Shown: positions 34,801 through 47,366 of the stretch, piece after piece
Numbering within the stretch: position 1 is the first letter of the stretch
Layout: each line of letters begins with the position of its first letter
Source: Tagaea sp. CACIAM 22H2
GTDB lineage: Bacteria > Pseudomonadota > Alphaproteobacteria > CACIAM-22H2
NCBI GenBank assembly: GCA_014444615.1
Contig: PVXE01000001.1
Location: 124,001 to 188,000 of the forward strand
Direction of reading: 5' to 3'
DNA length: 64,000 bases
Made by a program: the position numbers and the translations under genes
Notes under the pieces: generated by a model
Told to the model about the DNA's origin: nothing
The model's database searches: none
Seen by the model: the letters and a program-made list of their open reading frames with translations, nothing else

Positions 34801-36825
34801 ATGAACATGCTCGCTAAAGTGAATGGTCAGCTCGCGATTGGAACACGCATCGGCGCGGGATTTGTTCTGGTCCTTGCCCTGCTGATCGCCACCGGTTACG
34901 TGGGCTGGTTCGCTCTGACCGAAGTCAAGTCCCTGTACGGACGTTACAGCGCCGTCTCGCAGAATACGATCCGCGGTGTTGAGATTGACGCCGACTTCGC
35001 CGCCATGCGGCGTTACGCCCAACTCTACGCCGACCACGGCAATGGCGGCACCCGGACCAACGTCGAGCGGACGGCGGGGGAGGTTCGACGCAATCTCAAG
35101 GCACTCTCTGCGGCATTCGAAAACGAGAGCGATCGCGCTCTGGGGAACGAGATCCGGTCGGGATTCGATGAGTATATGCGCAATCTCGAGCAGCTCTTCC
35201 GGTTGCGCGACGTTCGCGACGAAGCGGTCGAGCGCGGAATGAACGCATTAGCGCAGCAGGCAAGCTCGGCTTTGACGGCGGCTATTGACGGTGCTTTGGC
35301 TTCGGGCGACGCGCGGACCGCCGCCACCGCCGGCAAAGCGCAGGAGCAACTCGGTTTCGTGCGGGTGAACGCGCTGCAGTACCTTATCAAGCCCGATCCG
35401 CAGACGGTGACGGCCGCCGAAGGGCACTTGCGCCAACTTGCGGAATACGTCGCTCGGGCGCGGGAATTCGCGACGGGCGATCGGCGCTCTCAGCTCGACC
35501 GCGCGGCGGAGCTACTGCCGCAATACGAGGCAGCGGTAAAACGCGCGATTGAGGCCGCTCGGGCGATGTACGAAATGACGAATACGACCAACGCGCAGGT
35601 CGCCAGTCGCTTGAACGAACGGCTCGAGACCTTGAAGTCGCGTCAACGCGAGGCGTCGCGGACGATCGCTGGCGAAGCGGCGGAGACGGCGGCTGACGAC
35701 ACCGCGTTGATGATCAAGATGTCGGCGTTCGCTCTGTTTTTTGGTCTGCTTGGCGCGGTCTTTATCGCCAGGGGGATCACCGGCCCGATCTCGCGTATGA
35801 CGGCGGCGATGCGCAAACTCGCCGATGGCGATCTTACGGTCGAGGTTCCCGCCAAGGCGAACAAGGACGAGATCGGAGCGATGGCGCTTGCGGTGCAGGT
35901 TTTCAAAGACAATGCCGTCAAGGTTCGCGAAATGGAGGCCGAGCAGAAGGCGCTCGAAGCGAAAGCCGCGGCCGAGAAGAAGGCCGCGATGCACGCGCTT
36001 GCCGATCAATTCGAGGCGAAGGTCGGCGGCGTCGTTTCCGGCGTTTCGAGTTCGGCGGAACAGCTGCAAGGTTCGGCAAGCGCAATGTCGGCGACGGCGG
36101 AGGAGACGAATCGTCAGGCCACGGCTGTCGCGGCGGCCTCCGAAGAGGCGTCGACCAATGTCGAGACGGTCGCGTCGGCCGCCGAGGAGCTTTCCTCGTC
36201 GATCACCGAGATTTCGCGTCAGGTCAGCGAGTCGGCGAAGATCGCGGGCCAGGCGGTCGGCGAAGTGGAGCGTACCGGTGAAACGGTCGAAGCGCTGGCG
36301 CAAGCCGCGCAGAAGATCGGCGACGTGGTCAAGCTGATCTCCGATATCGCCTCGCAGACGAACCTGCTTGCGCTGAACGCGACGATCGAAGCCGCGCGCG
36401 CAGGCGAGGCTGGCAAAGGCTTTGCCGTCGTCGCTTCGGAAGTCAAAAGTCTCGCGAGCCAGACCGCCAAAGCGACGGAGGAGATCGGTGGCCAAATCGC
36501 AGAGATTCAAAACGCCACAGGCGCTTCGGTCGCCGCCATGAAAGCGATCGGCGAGACGATTACGCGGATCAATCAGATCGCCGCTGCCATCGCTTCGGCG
36601 GTCGAGGAACAAGGCGCGGCGACGCAGGAGATCGCACGCAACGTCCAGCAGGCGGCCGCCGGTACGGGAGAGGTCGCCTCGAACATCACCGGCGTCACGA
36701 AGGCTGCGGGTGACACCGGAACCGCCGCGGCGCAAGTGCAGTCGGCGGCGACGTTGCTCGGTTCGCAATCGACCGAGCTGCGAAATGCCGTCGACGCGTT
36801 CCTTGCGCAGGTTCGTGCCGCGTAA
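34801..36825 (+). CDS. Methyl-accepting chemotaxis protein with helical periplasmic sensor
   Basis: A 674-residue transmembrane chemoreceptor. TM1 is at about 16-36 (AGFVLVLALLIATGYVGWFA). A periplasmic region of about 270 residues is almost entirely helical and fits an HBM-type four-helix-bundle sensor. TM2 is at about 310-330, followed by a HAMP domain (RGITGPISRMTAAMRKLADG). The long cytoplasmic coiled coil carries the hairpin tip [20 protein letters not shown]. No C-terminal CheR-binding pentapeptide is seen (it ends FLAQVRAA). The histidine kinase gene follows 22 nt later. The ligand is unknown. Confidence 0.87.
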   Translation: MNMLAKVNGQLAIGTRIGAGFVLVLALLIATGYVGWFALTEVKSLYGRYSAVSQNTIRGVEIDADFAAMRRYAQLYADHGNGGTRTNVERTAGEVRRNLKALSAAFENESDRALGNEIRSGFDEYMRNLEQLFRLRDVRDEAVERGMNALAQQASSALTAAIDGALASGDARTAATAGKAQEQLGFVRVNALQYLIKPDPQTVTAAEGHLRQLAEYVARAREFATGDRRSQLDRAAELLPQYEAAVKRAIEAARAMYEMTNTTNAQVASRLNERLETLKSRQREASRTIAGEAAETAADDTALMIKMSAFALFFGLLGAVFIARGITGPISRMTAAMRKLADGDLTVEVPAKANKDEIGAMALAVQVFKDNAVKVREMEAEQKALEAKAAAEKKAAMHALADQFEAKVGGVVSGVSSSAEQLQGSASAMSATAEETNRQATAVAAASEEASTNVETVASAAEELSSSITEISRQVSESAKIAGQAVGEVERTGETVEALAQAAQKIGDVVKLISDIASQTNLLALNATIEAARAGEAGKGFAVVASEVKSLASQTAKATEEIGGQIAEIQNATGASVAAMKAIGETITRINQIAAAIASAVEEQGAATQEIARNVQQAAAGTGEVASNITGVTKAAGDTGTAAAQVQSAATLLGSQSTELRNAVDAFLAQVRAA

Positions 36826-36847
36826 CCAATGCCGCGGGGTACGGCCG

Positions 36848-38938
36848 ATGTCGCGCATACTTCCGCCGTCGATCGCCGCGACCGCCTCCCTCTCGGAGGC
36901 GGTCGCCTGGCGTTCTGCAATGGCCGCGTGTCTTCTTGTGTTGACCTTCGTATTGCTGTCGGCGGGCAAGATCCGGGACTGGATTGTTGAAGATGCGGCG
37001 CGCGAAGAGATTCTTGTGGCTCGGCTCGCGGCGCAACAGATCGATCAGACGATCCGCACCGCAAAGGTAATTCTCGACGGCGCCGCCATTCGATTGGAAG
37101 AGAATATGCCGCTTCTCGAAGGCGCGCGCCGCGCCGTTGAGGAGATGTCGCCGAGGCTTGCCCATGACTCCCAGTTCGTCGCCCTCAAAGTTCTCGACGC
37201 TTCGGGAGCACGGCTTCTCGCCAGTTCGGCGGTTGCCGACGGGGAATGGTCCTCGCAAGAACCGCCGGACTTTTTCACCGGCGCCGCACGAGCACCCGGT
37301 CCTTTCCATATTGGTTACGTTCAGGCATCAACGATCGACCGTAGACCGGTGATGACAATCGGGCGGCGCGTCGCCGATCCGGATGGACGGCTGACTGCGG
37401 TCATCGGGCTATCGATCGATCTCGCGCGGTTGCGTGAAGTCGGCGAAGACACGTTGTCGCTGCGCGACCGGACGCTCGTCGCGATCCGGGTTGACGGCAC
37501 GGCGCTTTTCCGCCTGCCGGATCCGGGTGCACAAATCGCAGGATTGGACTTCAGCGACCGGCTGGTATACCGGCGAGTCGTTGAAGGGGAGATGACGGGG
37601 CATTACAAGGCGATGTCGCCTATTGACGGGATCGTACGGGTTGGCGGGTTCGCGCTTTCGCCGGATCGAGATATTGTGGTTCTCTCCGCGCGCGCGGAGC
37701 GCGACATACTGCTTCAAGCGCTCTTCAGTCGTGGTCTGATCGTGCTTTGGCTATTGGGTTCGGCGTTAGTCGTGGCGGGTTTTGGCGCTTACGCCGCGGC
37801 TGAATTGCGACGACGCAAAGCACTTATTGCCGGTCGAGATGAGCTGTTGAGAAGCATGGACGTTGCCGACGCCGGTGTAGCGATCACCGACGGCGAGACG
37901 CAGGTCGTCCGCTATGTGAACTCCGCGTTCGAGCGGATCACAGGATATACGGCTGCCGAGATGACAGGCCGGAGTTTTCAGGCTTTGCAAGGACGGAATA
38001 CGGATCCTGTGGCGGCGGCGAAAATCCGCGAGGCAATCGTTTCCGGCCAGCCGATACGTGTCGATATTCTCAATTATCGAAAGGATGGCGCGCCGTTCTG
38101 GTCGGATCTCAGCATAGCACCTGTACTCGACGCCGACGGCAAGGTTACGGGTTTTGTCAACTCGTTCCATGACATCTCCGACCGCATACACATGACTGAG
38201 CGACTGAATGAAGCGTTACTCCGCACGCGTGCTGCCGACCAGGCGAAGAGTAATTTTCTCGCTCGCATGAGTCATGAGCTGCGCACGCCGCTCAACGCGA
38301 TAATCGGGTTCGCCGACGCAATGTCGGAGCGTGTTCTGGGACCGCTTTCCGACCGTTATGTCGGATACGCCCGCGACATCCACGATAGTGGCGCGCATCT
38401 TCTGGCCCTGATCGACCGTATCCTCGAAATGGCGCGCCTTGGCGACGACGCGCGGCCGATCGACAGCATGGCCGTTGATCTGGCCGCTGTTGCACGTGCG
38501 GCAGCCGTGCTCGCCAGTTCGGAAGTCGATGGCGCTGGCGCGAATCTCAAGGTTACGAGCCGTGGCCCCGCGATCGCGCTTGGCGATGCGACCGCGCTAA
38601 GACAGATCGCGGTTAATCTGCTGGTCAACGCGGCCAGACATGGACAAAAGAACGGCAACATCGAACTGCGCACGGGGCCAGGTCCAGACGGAACGGTACA
38701 TTTGACTGTTTGTGATGATGGCCCGGGTTTACCTCCCGAGGTGCTGTCGAGCGCCGGCGCGCCGTTTCTGGGGCGGAACAGCTATATTGCCGACGGGTCC
38801 GGTCTCGGTCTTGGAATCGCGATCTCGACGGAACTTGCCGCGCGAATGGAGGGGCGGTTGAGTTTTACTAACACAGCTCCGGGCGCGTGCGTGACGCTGC
38901 ATGTTCCCGCAGCCAACGGATCGCGCGCGGCAGCTTGA
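36848..38938 (+). CDS. Sensor histidine kinase with extracytoplasmic sensor and cysteine-less LOV-like PAS
   Basis: A 696-residue membrane kinase. TM1 is at about 23-40, a periplasmic Cache-like sensor at about 45-290 and TM2 at about 296-318. A PAS domain at 335-450 follows the LOV pattern (FERITGYTAAEMTGRS, LQGRNTDP, ILNYRKDGAPFWSDLSIAP), but the photoactive cysteine position is F377. Next come the HisKA H-box FLARMSHELRTPLNAIIGF with H476 and an ATPase domain (NLLVNAARHG, DDGPGLP, GLGLGIAIS). No receiver domain is attached and no response regulator lies nearby. The start at ATG 36848 follows GGGG at 7 nt; ATG 36919 is a possible alternative. Confidence 0.85.
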   Translation: MSRILPPSIAATASLSEAVAWRSAMAACLLVLTFVLLSAGKIRDWIVEDAAREEILVARLAAQQIDQTIRTAKVILDGAAIRLEENMPLLEGARRAVEEMSPRLAHDSQFVALKVLDASGARLLASSAVADGEWSSQEPPDFFTGAARAPGPFHIGYVQASTIDRRPVMTIGRRVADPDGRLTAVIGLSIDLARLREVGEDTLSLRDRTLVAIRVDGTALFRLPDPGAQIAGLDFSDRLVYRRVVEGEMTGHYKAMSPIDGIVRVGGFALSPDRDIVVLSARAERDILLQALFSRGLIVLWLLGSALVVAGFGAYAAAELRRRKALIAGRDELLRSMDVADAGVAITDGETQVVRYVNSAFERITGYTAAEMTGRSFQALQGRNTDPVAAAKIREAIVSGQPIRVDILNYRKDGAPFWSDLSIAPVLDADGKVTGFVNSFHDISDRIHMTERLNEALLRTRAADQAKSNFLARMSHELRTPLNAIIGFADAMSERVLGPLSDRYVGYARDIHDSGAHLLALIDRILEMARLGDDARPIDSMAVDLAAVARAAAVLASSEVDGAGANLKVTSRGPAIALGDATALRQIAVNLLVNAARHGQKNGNIELRTGPGPDGTVHLTVCDDGPGLPPEVLSSAGAPFLGRNSYIADGSGLGLGIAISTELAARMEGRLSFTNTAPGACVTLHVPAANGSRAAA
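36878..36906 (+). promoter_or_regulatory. 12-bp GC-rich hairpin in the first codons of the kinase gene
   Basis: GCGACCGCCTCC and GGAGGCGGTCGC pair perfectly around CTCTC, starting 30 nt after the annotated ATG. There is no T tract. It could limit read-through from the MCP gene or initiation of the kinase. Confidence 0.55.
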
Positions 38939-39060
38939 TGCGGCGTTGTTCGTGTCGAACGCGTTCGTGGCTGGTCAAAACCTCCGCTCCAGGACGATCG
39001 AAGAGGAGAAGCGGCGCTTTACTTAATTCGTATTGGCGAGTGGCGCGCCGATTGCGAGCG

Positions 39061-39885
39061 CTAACGTGCTTCACGGATCGACTGCGTGGCACCGGCGCCG
39101 AAGGCTTCGAAGATTTCCTCCGAGATGCGATCTTGCCGGACCCGCTCCGCGTCGCGGGATAATTGTTCGATCGTTTCGCCGGCGTGGGCGCAAGCCGCGT
39201 CCATGCGCGCGAATCGCGCGCCGGTTTCGGCCGCCAAGCTCTCCGCCGCGAAACGGTAGATGGCGGCGAACTGCGCCTCGCGCTCGATCGCCGATCCCAG
39301 CGATGCCGGTGTTTCGAGCAGCAACGGGCGCTTGGCGTAGCGGTCGCCGGCGCGTTGGATAATCCGCGCGGGATCGCGCGGCGATATCCGGCGCGACAGC
39401 AATCCGGCCATTCCCGGCTGCGAGGACCAGGCGAGTAGCGTCAATGGCGCGCGCGGGTCGATCTCGCGCCCGATCCGCGCGACGCAATCGTCGAGACCCG
39501 CCGAATGCGCGGCCATTGGGACGACGCGCGCGGACTTCCCTTGTTCGCGAACGCGTCGCGCGCCCCGGCGGCCGACCAGCAGCGGCGGCGGCGCACCTTC
39601 CGCGGCGGCGAGGGCGGCGGTCAGCACGGGCTCGTCGAATGCCGCGCAGAATCCTGTCTCGGCGACGAAGGCGACGATTTGCGCGTTCGGGCCGACTTCG
39701 TCCGGCGCGGGGCCGAGGACGGCGTCGGCGGCTTCCGCGACGCGCCGGTCGTAGTCGCGCGCGGCGGCGCGGGCGCGTTCGGCCGCCTGCAACTCACCCG
39801 CTGCGATCGCGCGCATCGCCGCGGCGACGTCGCGGAAGCGGCGCAGCGCCGACAAGTGTGCGGCGGGATCACGGGCCGCTTGCAT
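39061..39885 (-). CDS. atpG: N-ATPase gamma subunit (AtpG)
   Basis: A 274-residue central-stalk subunit. The N-terminal helix (HLSALRRFRDVAAAMRAIAA) and the C-terminal helix (MDAACAHAGETIEQLSRDAE, then RISEEIFEAFGA) pair as the rotor coiled coil, as in all F-type gamma subunits. The middle domain diverges from housekeeping gamma. It is the last gene of the atpDCQRBEFAG set and overlaps atpA by 17 nt. It turns inside the alpha-beta hexamer and couples ATP hydrolysis to c-ring rotation. Confidence 0.85.
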   Translation of the reverse strand: MQAARDPAAHLSALRRFRDVAAAMRAIAAGELQAAERARAAARDYDRRVAEAADAVLGPAPDEVGPNAQIVAFVAETGFCAAFDEPVLTAALAAAEGAPPPLLVGRRGARRVREQGKSARVVPMAAHSAGLDDCVARIGREIDPRAPLTLLAWSSQPGMAGLLSRRISPRDPARIIQRAGDRYAKRPLLLETPASLGSAIEREAQFAAIYRFAAESLAAETGARFARMDAACAHAGETIEQLSRDAERVRQDRISEEIFEAFGAGATQSIREAR

Positions 39886-41419
39886 CTTCCGCCGCGCGTG
39901 TCAGGAAATCCGCGAGTGCGACGCGCAGTCGATCAACATCGGCGCGCGCGGGTGCGGCGCCGGATTCCAGCGTATCGCAAATCTCGGGCAATGCGCCGCG
40001 CAGCCATCGGTCTGCGCGATCGCGCAGCCAACCGACCTCGGCGACGGGCCGTTGGTCCATCAGCCCACTATCGACGGCGCTGAGCAGCGCATATTGGGCG
40101 GTCAGCGGCAGCGGGGCGGCGGCCGGTTGGGCAAGTGCGGCTCGCAACCGGGCGCCGTGTGCTAGACGCGCGCGCGCGCCTTCATCGGCCAAGCCGCCGA
40201 ACCGCGCGAATTCCTCGAGTTCCAGGAACTGCGCGTAGGCAAGTTTCAGCGGTCCTGCGAGCGCGCGCAACGACGGCGGCTGAGCGCGGCCGCCCACGCG
40301 CGAAACGCTGCGCCCCATGTCGATCGCCGGTTTCCGGCCCAGCGCCCAGAGCTTGGCGTCGCACACGATCTGGCCATCGACGATGGAGATGAGATTCGTC
40401 GGAATGTAGCCAGCGATATCGCCGGCCTGGGTTTCGGCGATCGCGAGAATGCTGAGCGAGCCGCCGCCGCGTTCGGGCGTGAGCTTCGCCGCGCGCTCGA
40501 GCAGCCGCGCGTGGAGGTAGAACACGTCGCCCGGATACGCCTCGCGCCCCGGCGGATCGCGAAGCAAAAGGCCGATCTGTCGATGCGCGGCGGCGTGTTT
40601 GCTCAAATCGTCGATGACCAGCAGCGCATCGCGCCCGGCGTCGCGGAAGTATTCGGCGATCGCGCAGGCGGCGAATGGGGCGAGCCATTGCAGACCCGGC
40701 GGATCGTCGGCCGCCGCAACGACGAAAACGCAGTTTTGCGCGAGGCCGCGCGCACGCACGGACTCTATTGCGCGCATCGTCGCTGCCGCGCGCTGGCCGA
40801 TCGACACATGTACGCACACCACGTCGCCGGGTCGTTGCGCCAGGATCGCATCCAGCGCCAGCGTCGACTTGCCCGTCCGCCGGTCGCCGACGATCAACTC
40901 GCGCTGGCCGCGCCCCAGCGGGATCAGCGCGTCGATCGCGGTGGTGCCGGTGTGCAAAGCGCGGTCGATCGAAGCTCGCGCCAGAATGGCGGGCGCCGGG
41001 CGGTCGGCGGGCAAACGCGCGAACGTCGCGGGCACGGGCATGCCGTCGAGCGGCACCCCCAGCGGGTCGACGACGCGGCCGAGCAACGCGTCGCCGACCG
41101 GCGTTTCGATCGGCCGGTCCTCGACACGCACGCGAGCACCCGCGCGTAGCGCGCCGGCGGGCGCGAGCAGGACGCAGCCCGCTTCTCCGCGATCGAGGCG
41201 ATGCACCATCGCGGGCACCGGCGGCGATCCGTCGTCGGGAAGGCACGATGCGGAAGAACCCGCGCGCGCGTCGCGCAAACCCGCGACGATCGCAATGCCG
41301 TCGAATACGCGCGTCACCCGGCCGGCGGGAACGACGCTGGGAACGAACGGCGACACGGCGAGCTTCGCGGCCGCGTCGCGCGCCCAAGCGCCCAAGGCCG
41401 CGTCGAGCGTGTCAGTCAT
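39869..41419 (-). CDS. atpA: N-ATPase alpha subunit (AtpA)
   Basis: A 516-residue subunit of the cytoplasmic hexamer. The nucleotide-binding P-loop is GDRRTGKS at 178-185, preceded by the characteristic GRGQRELIVGDR. ALLVIDDLSKHAAAHRQIGL and the GGGSLSILAIAETQAGDIAG segment with YIPTNLISIVDGQ are standard alpha-subunit landmarks. ATG 41419 overlaps the atpF stop, and the C-terminus overlaps atpG. Divergence from housekeeping alpha subunits fits the N-type family. Confidence 0.92.
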   Translation of the reverse strand: MTDTLDAALGAWARDAAAKLAVSPFVPSVVPAGRVTRVFDGIAIVAGLRDARAGSSASCLPDDGSPPVPAMVHRLDRGEAGCVLLAPAGALRAGARVRVEDRPIETPVGDALLGRVVDPLGVPLDGMPVPATFARLPADRPAPAILARASIDRALHTGTTAIDALIPLGRGQRELIVGDRRTGKSTLALDAILAQRPGDVVCVHVSIGQRAAATMRAIESVRARGLAQNCVFVVAAADDPPGLQWLAPFAACAIAEYFRDAGRDALLVIDDLSKHAAAHRQIGLLLRDPPGREAYPGDVFYLHARLLERAAKLTPERGGGSLSILAIAETQAGDIAGYIPTNLISIVDGQIVCDAKLWALGRKPAIDMGRSVSRVGGRAQPPSLRALAGPLKLAYAQFLELEEFARFGGLADEGARARLAHGARLRAALAQPAAAPLPLTAQYALLSAVDSGLMDQRPVAEVGWLRDRADRWLRGALPEICDTLESGAAPARADVDRLRVALADFLTRAAEDASGP

Positions 41420-42152
41420 CGGCGGCCGCGTTCGCGCGCAGTTCGGCGGCCGCCGCGCGCAGCGAGAAACGTGCCGAGCCGCCGGGGAAATCGATCTCGA
41501 CGCCGCCGCCGATCGCCGGATCGACGACGAAGGCCGGCGGCATGGCGGCGCTGGAGGCGTGCGATCCGAACAAATCGATCCAGGCGGCACGCGAAGGCGC
41601 GTCGAGAGCCGCCGCCGTCGCGATGCGCACCGGGGCCGCCCCCGTCAAAAGATCGGCGGCTTTGTCGCGTGGCAGCGCGTCGAGCCAATTACCCACGGCG
41701 TCGCGGAAGCCCGCGTCGAGCGCCGCATCCGGCAGGCCCGCCATAACGCGACGCGCCAGGGCTTCGGCGAGGGCGGCGGCGTCGGAACGTAAAGCGTTTG
41801 CGGCCGCGCGGCGTTCCCCCGCCAACCGCGCCGCGGCCGCCTCGAGGCGTCCTTGCGCTTCCCGATGCGCGCCATCGACGATCCGTTGGCGTTCGGCCAA
41901 GGCGTCGGCGCGCGCGTCTTCGATCAGCTTGGCGCGCGCCATCTCGGTTTCGCGCGCCTGCGCCCGCGCCGCATCGGCGGCGGCATCGGCCGCCGATTTC
42001 GCGACCCGCGCGGCGGCTTGCGCTTGCGCCAGCTCGTCGCGGCGCGCGTCGATGGCGGCGAGCAGCGGCGCGTAAAGGAAGCGCTTCAACAGCCAGACCA
42101 GGATCGCGAAGTTGGCGATCTGGAAGGCGAAAGCGAGCGGCGAGAAACTCAT
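41412..42152 (-). CDS. atpF: N-ATPase b subunit (AtpF) with delta-like C-terminal part
   Basis: A 246-residue peripheral-stalk subunit. The single N-terminal membrane helix ([20 protein letters not shown]) is followed by a long alanine- and arginine-rich coiled coil to about residue 150. The C-terminal globular part contains the alternating strands of a delta-like region ([22 protein letters not shown]). N-ATPase operons lack atpH, and their long b subunit is thought to take over the delta function. No atpH is seen here either. Confidence 0.85.
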   Translation of the reverse strand: MSFSPLAFAFQIANFAILVWLLKRFLYAPLLAAIDARRDELAQAQAAARVAKSAADAAADAARAQARETEMARAKLIEDARADALAERQRIVDGAHREAQGRLEAAAARLAGERRAAANALRSDAAALAEALARRVMAGLPDAALDAGFRDAVGNWLDALPRDKAADLLTGAAPVRIATAAALDAPSRAAWIDLFGSHASSAAMPPAFVVDPAIGGGVEIDFPGGSARFSLRAAAAELRANAAADD

Positions 42153-42397
42153 CGAACGCCGGCGAACGGGTTGGCGAACAGCAGCAGCAGCGCCACGACG
42201 AGGCAGTAGATCGCCATGGTCTCGATCATCGCCAGACCGACGAAAAGCGTGCGCGAGATCGGCCCGGCGGATTCCGGCTGGCGGGCGATGCCCTCCAGCG
42301 CCGCGGCCAGTGCGCGGCCCTCGGCGATGGCCGGCGCGATGGCGCCGACGCTGACGGCGACGACGGCGCCGATGATGCTCCAGATTTCGACGGTCAT
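42149..42397 (-). CDS. atpE: N-ATPase c subunit (AtpE), rotor-ring proteolipid
   Basis: An 82-residue hairpin of two membrane helices joined by the polar loop ARQPES. The second helix carries the ion-binding glutamate E59, followed by T60, with Y64 one turn on. The first helix has E26 at the place where Na-type rings often have glutamine. Two carboxylates per hairpin are a known feature of N-ATPase rings. Rotation of the ring of these subunits moves the coupling ion (H or Na) across the membrane. Start and stop overlap the neighbouring genes. Confidence 0.93.
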   Translation of the reverse strand: MTVEIWSIIGAVVAVSVGAIAPAIAEGRALAAALEGIARQPESAGPISRTLFVGLAMIETMAIYCLVVALLLLFANPFAGVR

Positions 42398-43065
42398 GTT
42401 TTGCTCCCTTCCGGCCGCGCGACGGCGGCCGCGATGTAGACGGCGGCGAGGATCGTGAAGATGTAGGCTTGGACCGCGCCGATCAGCAGGCCCAGTGCCA
42501 GGAAAGGGATCGGCACGATCAGTCCGGCGACGGACGCGACGATCGCCAGGATCAGGCCATGGCTCATCATGTTGCCGAACAAGCGCACGGCAAGCGACAG
42601 CGTGCGCGTGAATTCGGCCGCGACATGGAACGGTATGAACAGGAAGTTCGGCGTCGCGAAGTGCTTGAGATAGCCGACAAACCCGTGCTCGCGCACGCCG
42701 TAGTACTGGACCGCGCCGAAAACGGCGACGGCAAGCGCCGCCGGCGTTTCAAGGAACTCCGTCGGCGGCCGCCAGCCGGGCAGGACGGCGCTCCAATTCG
42801 CCGTCAGCACGAACAAGAACAGCGTCGCCAGCAGCGGCAGGAAAGGGCCGGGATCGCGGTCGAACACGCCGGCGAGTTCGCGCTCTATCATCGCGTATAT
42901 CGCTTCGGCGGCGATCGCGATTCGGGACGTCTTCGGAATTCGGCCGATCGTGAGCTTCGCGCCGGCGACCAACAGCAGCGACACGGCCGCACCACCGGCG
43001 ATCGCGGGATGGATCGGCAGTCCGGCGATCGCGAACCATGCGTCGGCGGCAAGGGGGTTCTCCAT
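42394..43065 (-). CDS. atpB: N-ATPase a subunit (AtpB)
   Basis: A 223-residue membrane subunit with five or six helices. The conserved helix containing the essential arginine is visible ([20 protein letters not shown]), followed by [12 protein letters not shown] near the C-terminus. It forms the two ion half-channels next to the c ring. It overlaps atpE by 4 nt and starts 4 nt after atpR. Confidence 0.9.
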   Translation of the reverse strand: MENPLAADAWFAIAGLPIHPAIAGGAAVSLLLVAGAKLTIGRIPKTSRIAIAAEAIYAMIERELAGVFDRDPGPFLPLLATLFLFVLTANWSAVLPGWRPPTEFLETPAALAVAVFGAVQYYGVREHGFVGYLKHFATPNFLFIPFHVAAEFTRTLSLAVRLFGNMMSHGLILAIVASVAGLIVPIPFLALGLLIGAVQAYIFTILAAVYIAAAVARPEGSKT

Positions 43066-43069
43066 CTTC

Positions 43070-43336
43070 CTAGACCTTCCACGCGGCGACGGCCGTCAAG
43101 GCGAGACGTGCGGTGCCCAATCCCGCCGCGCCGGCGATCAGGGCGGCTGCGCCGGCCTGAATCAGCACCAAGCCACCGACGAGCGGAAGCGCCAGTCCCG
43201 AGATCGCCGCCAGGATTGCCGGTATCGCGCGCCCTTCGAGCGACGCGCGCACGCGCCAGGCCAGCAGGTGTTGCAGCGTGAAGCCGAGACAGGCGCCCGC
43301 CAGCGCCGCGCCGAGAAGAAGGGGAAGGCCGTTCAT
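43070..43336 (-). CDS. atpR: N-ATPase AtpR membrane protein
   Basis: An 88-residue protein with three hydrophobic helices: LPLLLGAALAGACLGFTLQH, AILAAISGLALPLVGGLVLI and a third helix around ALIAGAAGLG. AtpR is specific to N-ATPase operons and is proposed to interact with the c ring or help its assembly. Its place between atpQ and atpB is the diagnostic order. ATG 43336 overlaps the atpQ stop. Confidence 0.82.
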   Translation of the reverse strand: MNGLPLLLGAALAGACLGFTLQHLLAWRVRASLEGRAIPAILAAISGLALPLVGGLVLIQAGAAALIAGAAGLGTARLALTAVAAWKV

Positions 43337-43619
43337 CGCGAAATGCTCCGCCACAGGGCCGAGAAACCGGCGACGCCCGCAACGACGATCGCCGCGGCGG
43401 CGATCTGCACGCCGGTGCCGAAGCGTTCGTCCAAGGCATGGCCTAGCCAAGCGGCGACGACCAGCGGCAGCGCCACCATCCAGCCGAGCCGTCCGCCCAG
43501 CGCCAGAAGCTGACCAGCGCTCGGCATACGCCAATAGGGATCGGCCGGATCGCGCATATCGTGTCGTTCGGCCTCGCGCGCGAGGCGCGCCTTGTCGGGA
43601 TCGGTCTCCGGAGCCTGCG

Positions 43620-43623
<4 letters not shown>
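43333..43623 (-). CDS. atpQ: N-ATPase AtpQ (AtpI-like) membrane protein
   Basis: A 96-residue protein with a charged N-terminal 45 residues and two membrane helices (LGWMVALPLVVAAWLGHALD and IAAAAIVVAGVAGFSALW). This is the AtpI-like arrangement that in F-type systems helps c-ring assembly or magnesium handling. It overlaps atpC upstream (ATGA) and atpR downstream. Confidence 0.82.
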
Positions 43624-46517
<2,894 letters not shown>

Positions 46518-46518
<1 letters not shown>

Positions 46519-47366
46519 TATTTCATCTCCCAGGAAAGAACAATCGGCTCGACGCCGGCCGGTCCATCGCGCCCGGCGAGATCGACTGCAAACGTCAAGG
46601 CGCGCGACGGAATCCCCAAATCGATGAGAACGCGCGCTACGGCGCCGGTGCGGGCGAAGCCCGCATTCCATTCCGCTGATTCCGCGGCGACGCGAATTCC
46701 GGGCTGTGCAGACAAGAGGGGATAGAGACGCGCAAGAATGCGGCGGCCATCGTCGCCGACCTCGCCGTTGCTCGGCGGTCGCGCGCCGCGCGTACCGAAC
46801 AGGGCGCGTGGATCGATGGCCAACGAAGCCCGTCCGCCGGACACGGTTAATGCGGCAAGATCGGTCAACCCCATCGCCGCTATGAATCCGGCCGCCGCTG
46901 GCGGCATGTCGCCGGCGCGGGACCGCAGCATTCCAGGCTCGTCGTCGGCGCGATCAACGGCGCTTTGACCGGCGGGAGCGTCGTCCAGCGGGATTAAGCC
47001 GGCAGGCGGCACGCGGTCGAGGCGAGGGACGACGAAGCCTGCGGTTTCCGGCGCGCCCAGGATCAAAGGCTCGGGCAACGGCGTGAGTTTGATCGGCGGC
47101 GGCGACGGCGGCGCCATCTCGGGGCCGCGCGCATCTTGCGGCGAGAGCCCGACGATCGACACGACGATGACGAACACCGCGAACAGCAGCGTCATCATGT
47201 CGGCGTAGCTGATGAGCCAGAGGTCGCCTTCGTCGTCGGCCTCGCCCGCCGGGCGGCCGGGCGCCGATATCTTGGCGCCGCGAGTCGCCGAACGCACGAG
47301 ATTCCGCGCACTTTCGTCCGAAAGTGCTTGCGTCGGCGCCGGAATCGGTTGGGCGTCATTCGGCAT
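46518..47366 (-). CDS. MotB-like stator protein with divergent periplasmic domain
   Basis: A 282-residue protein with one membrane helix. The helix LWLISYADMMTLLFAVFVIVV carries the MotB/PomB proton- or sodium-binding aspartate D56 in the motif YADMMTLL. The periplasmic part starts with a long proline-rich linker (about 75-140) and ends in a domain of about 120 residues in which the usual OmpA-like peptidoglycan-binding signatures are hard to find. It overlaps the motA-like gene by 11 nt. It may be a true flagellar stator with a diverged anchor or an ion channel for another machine. Confidence 0.72.
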
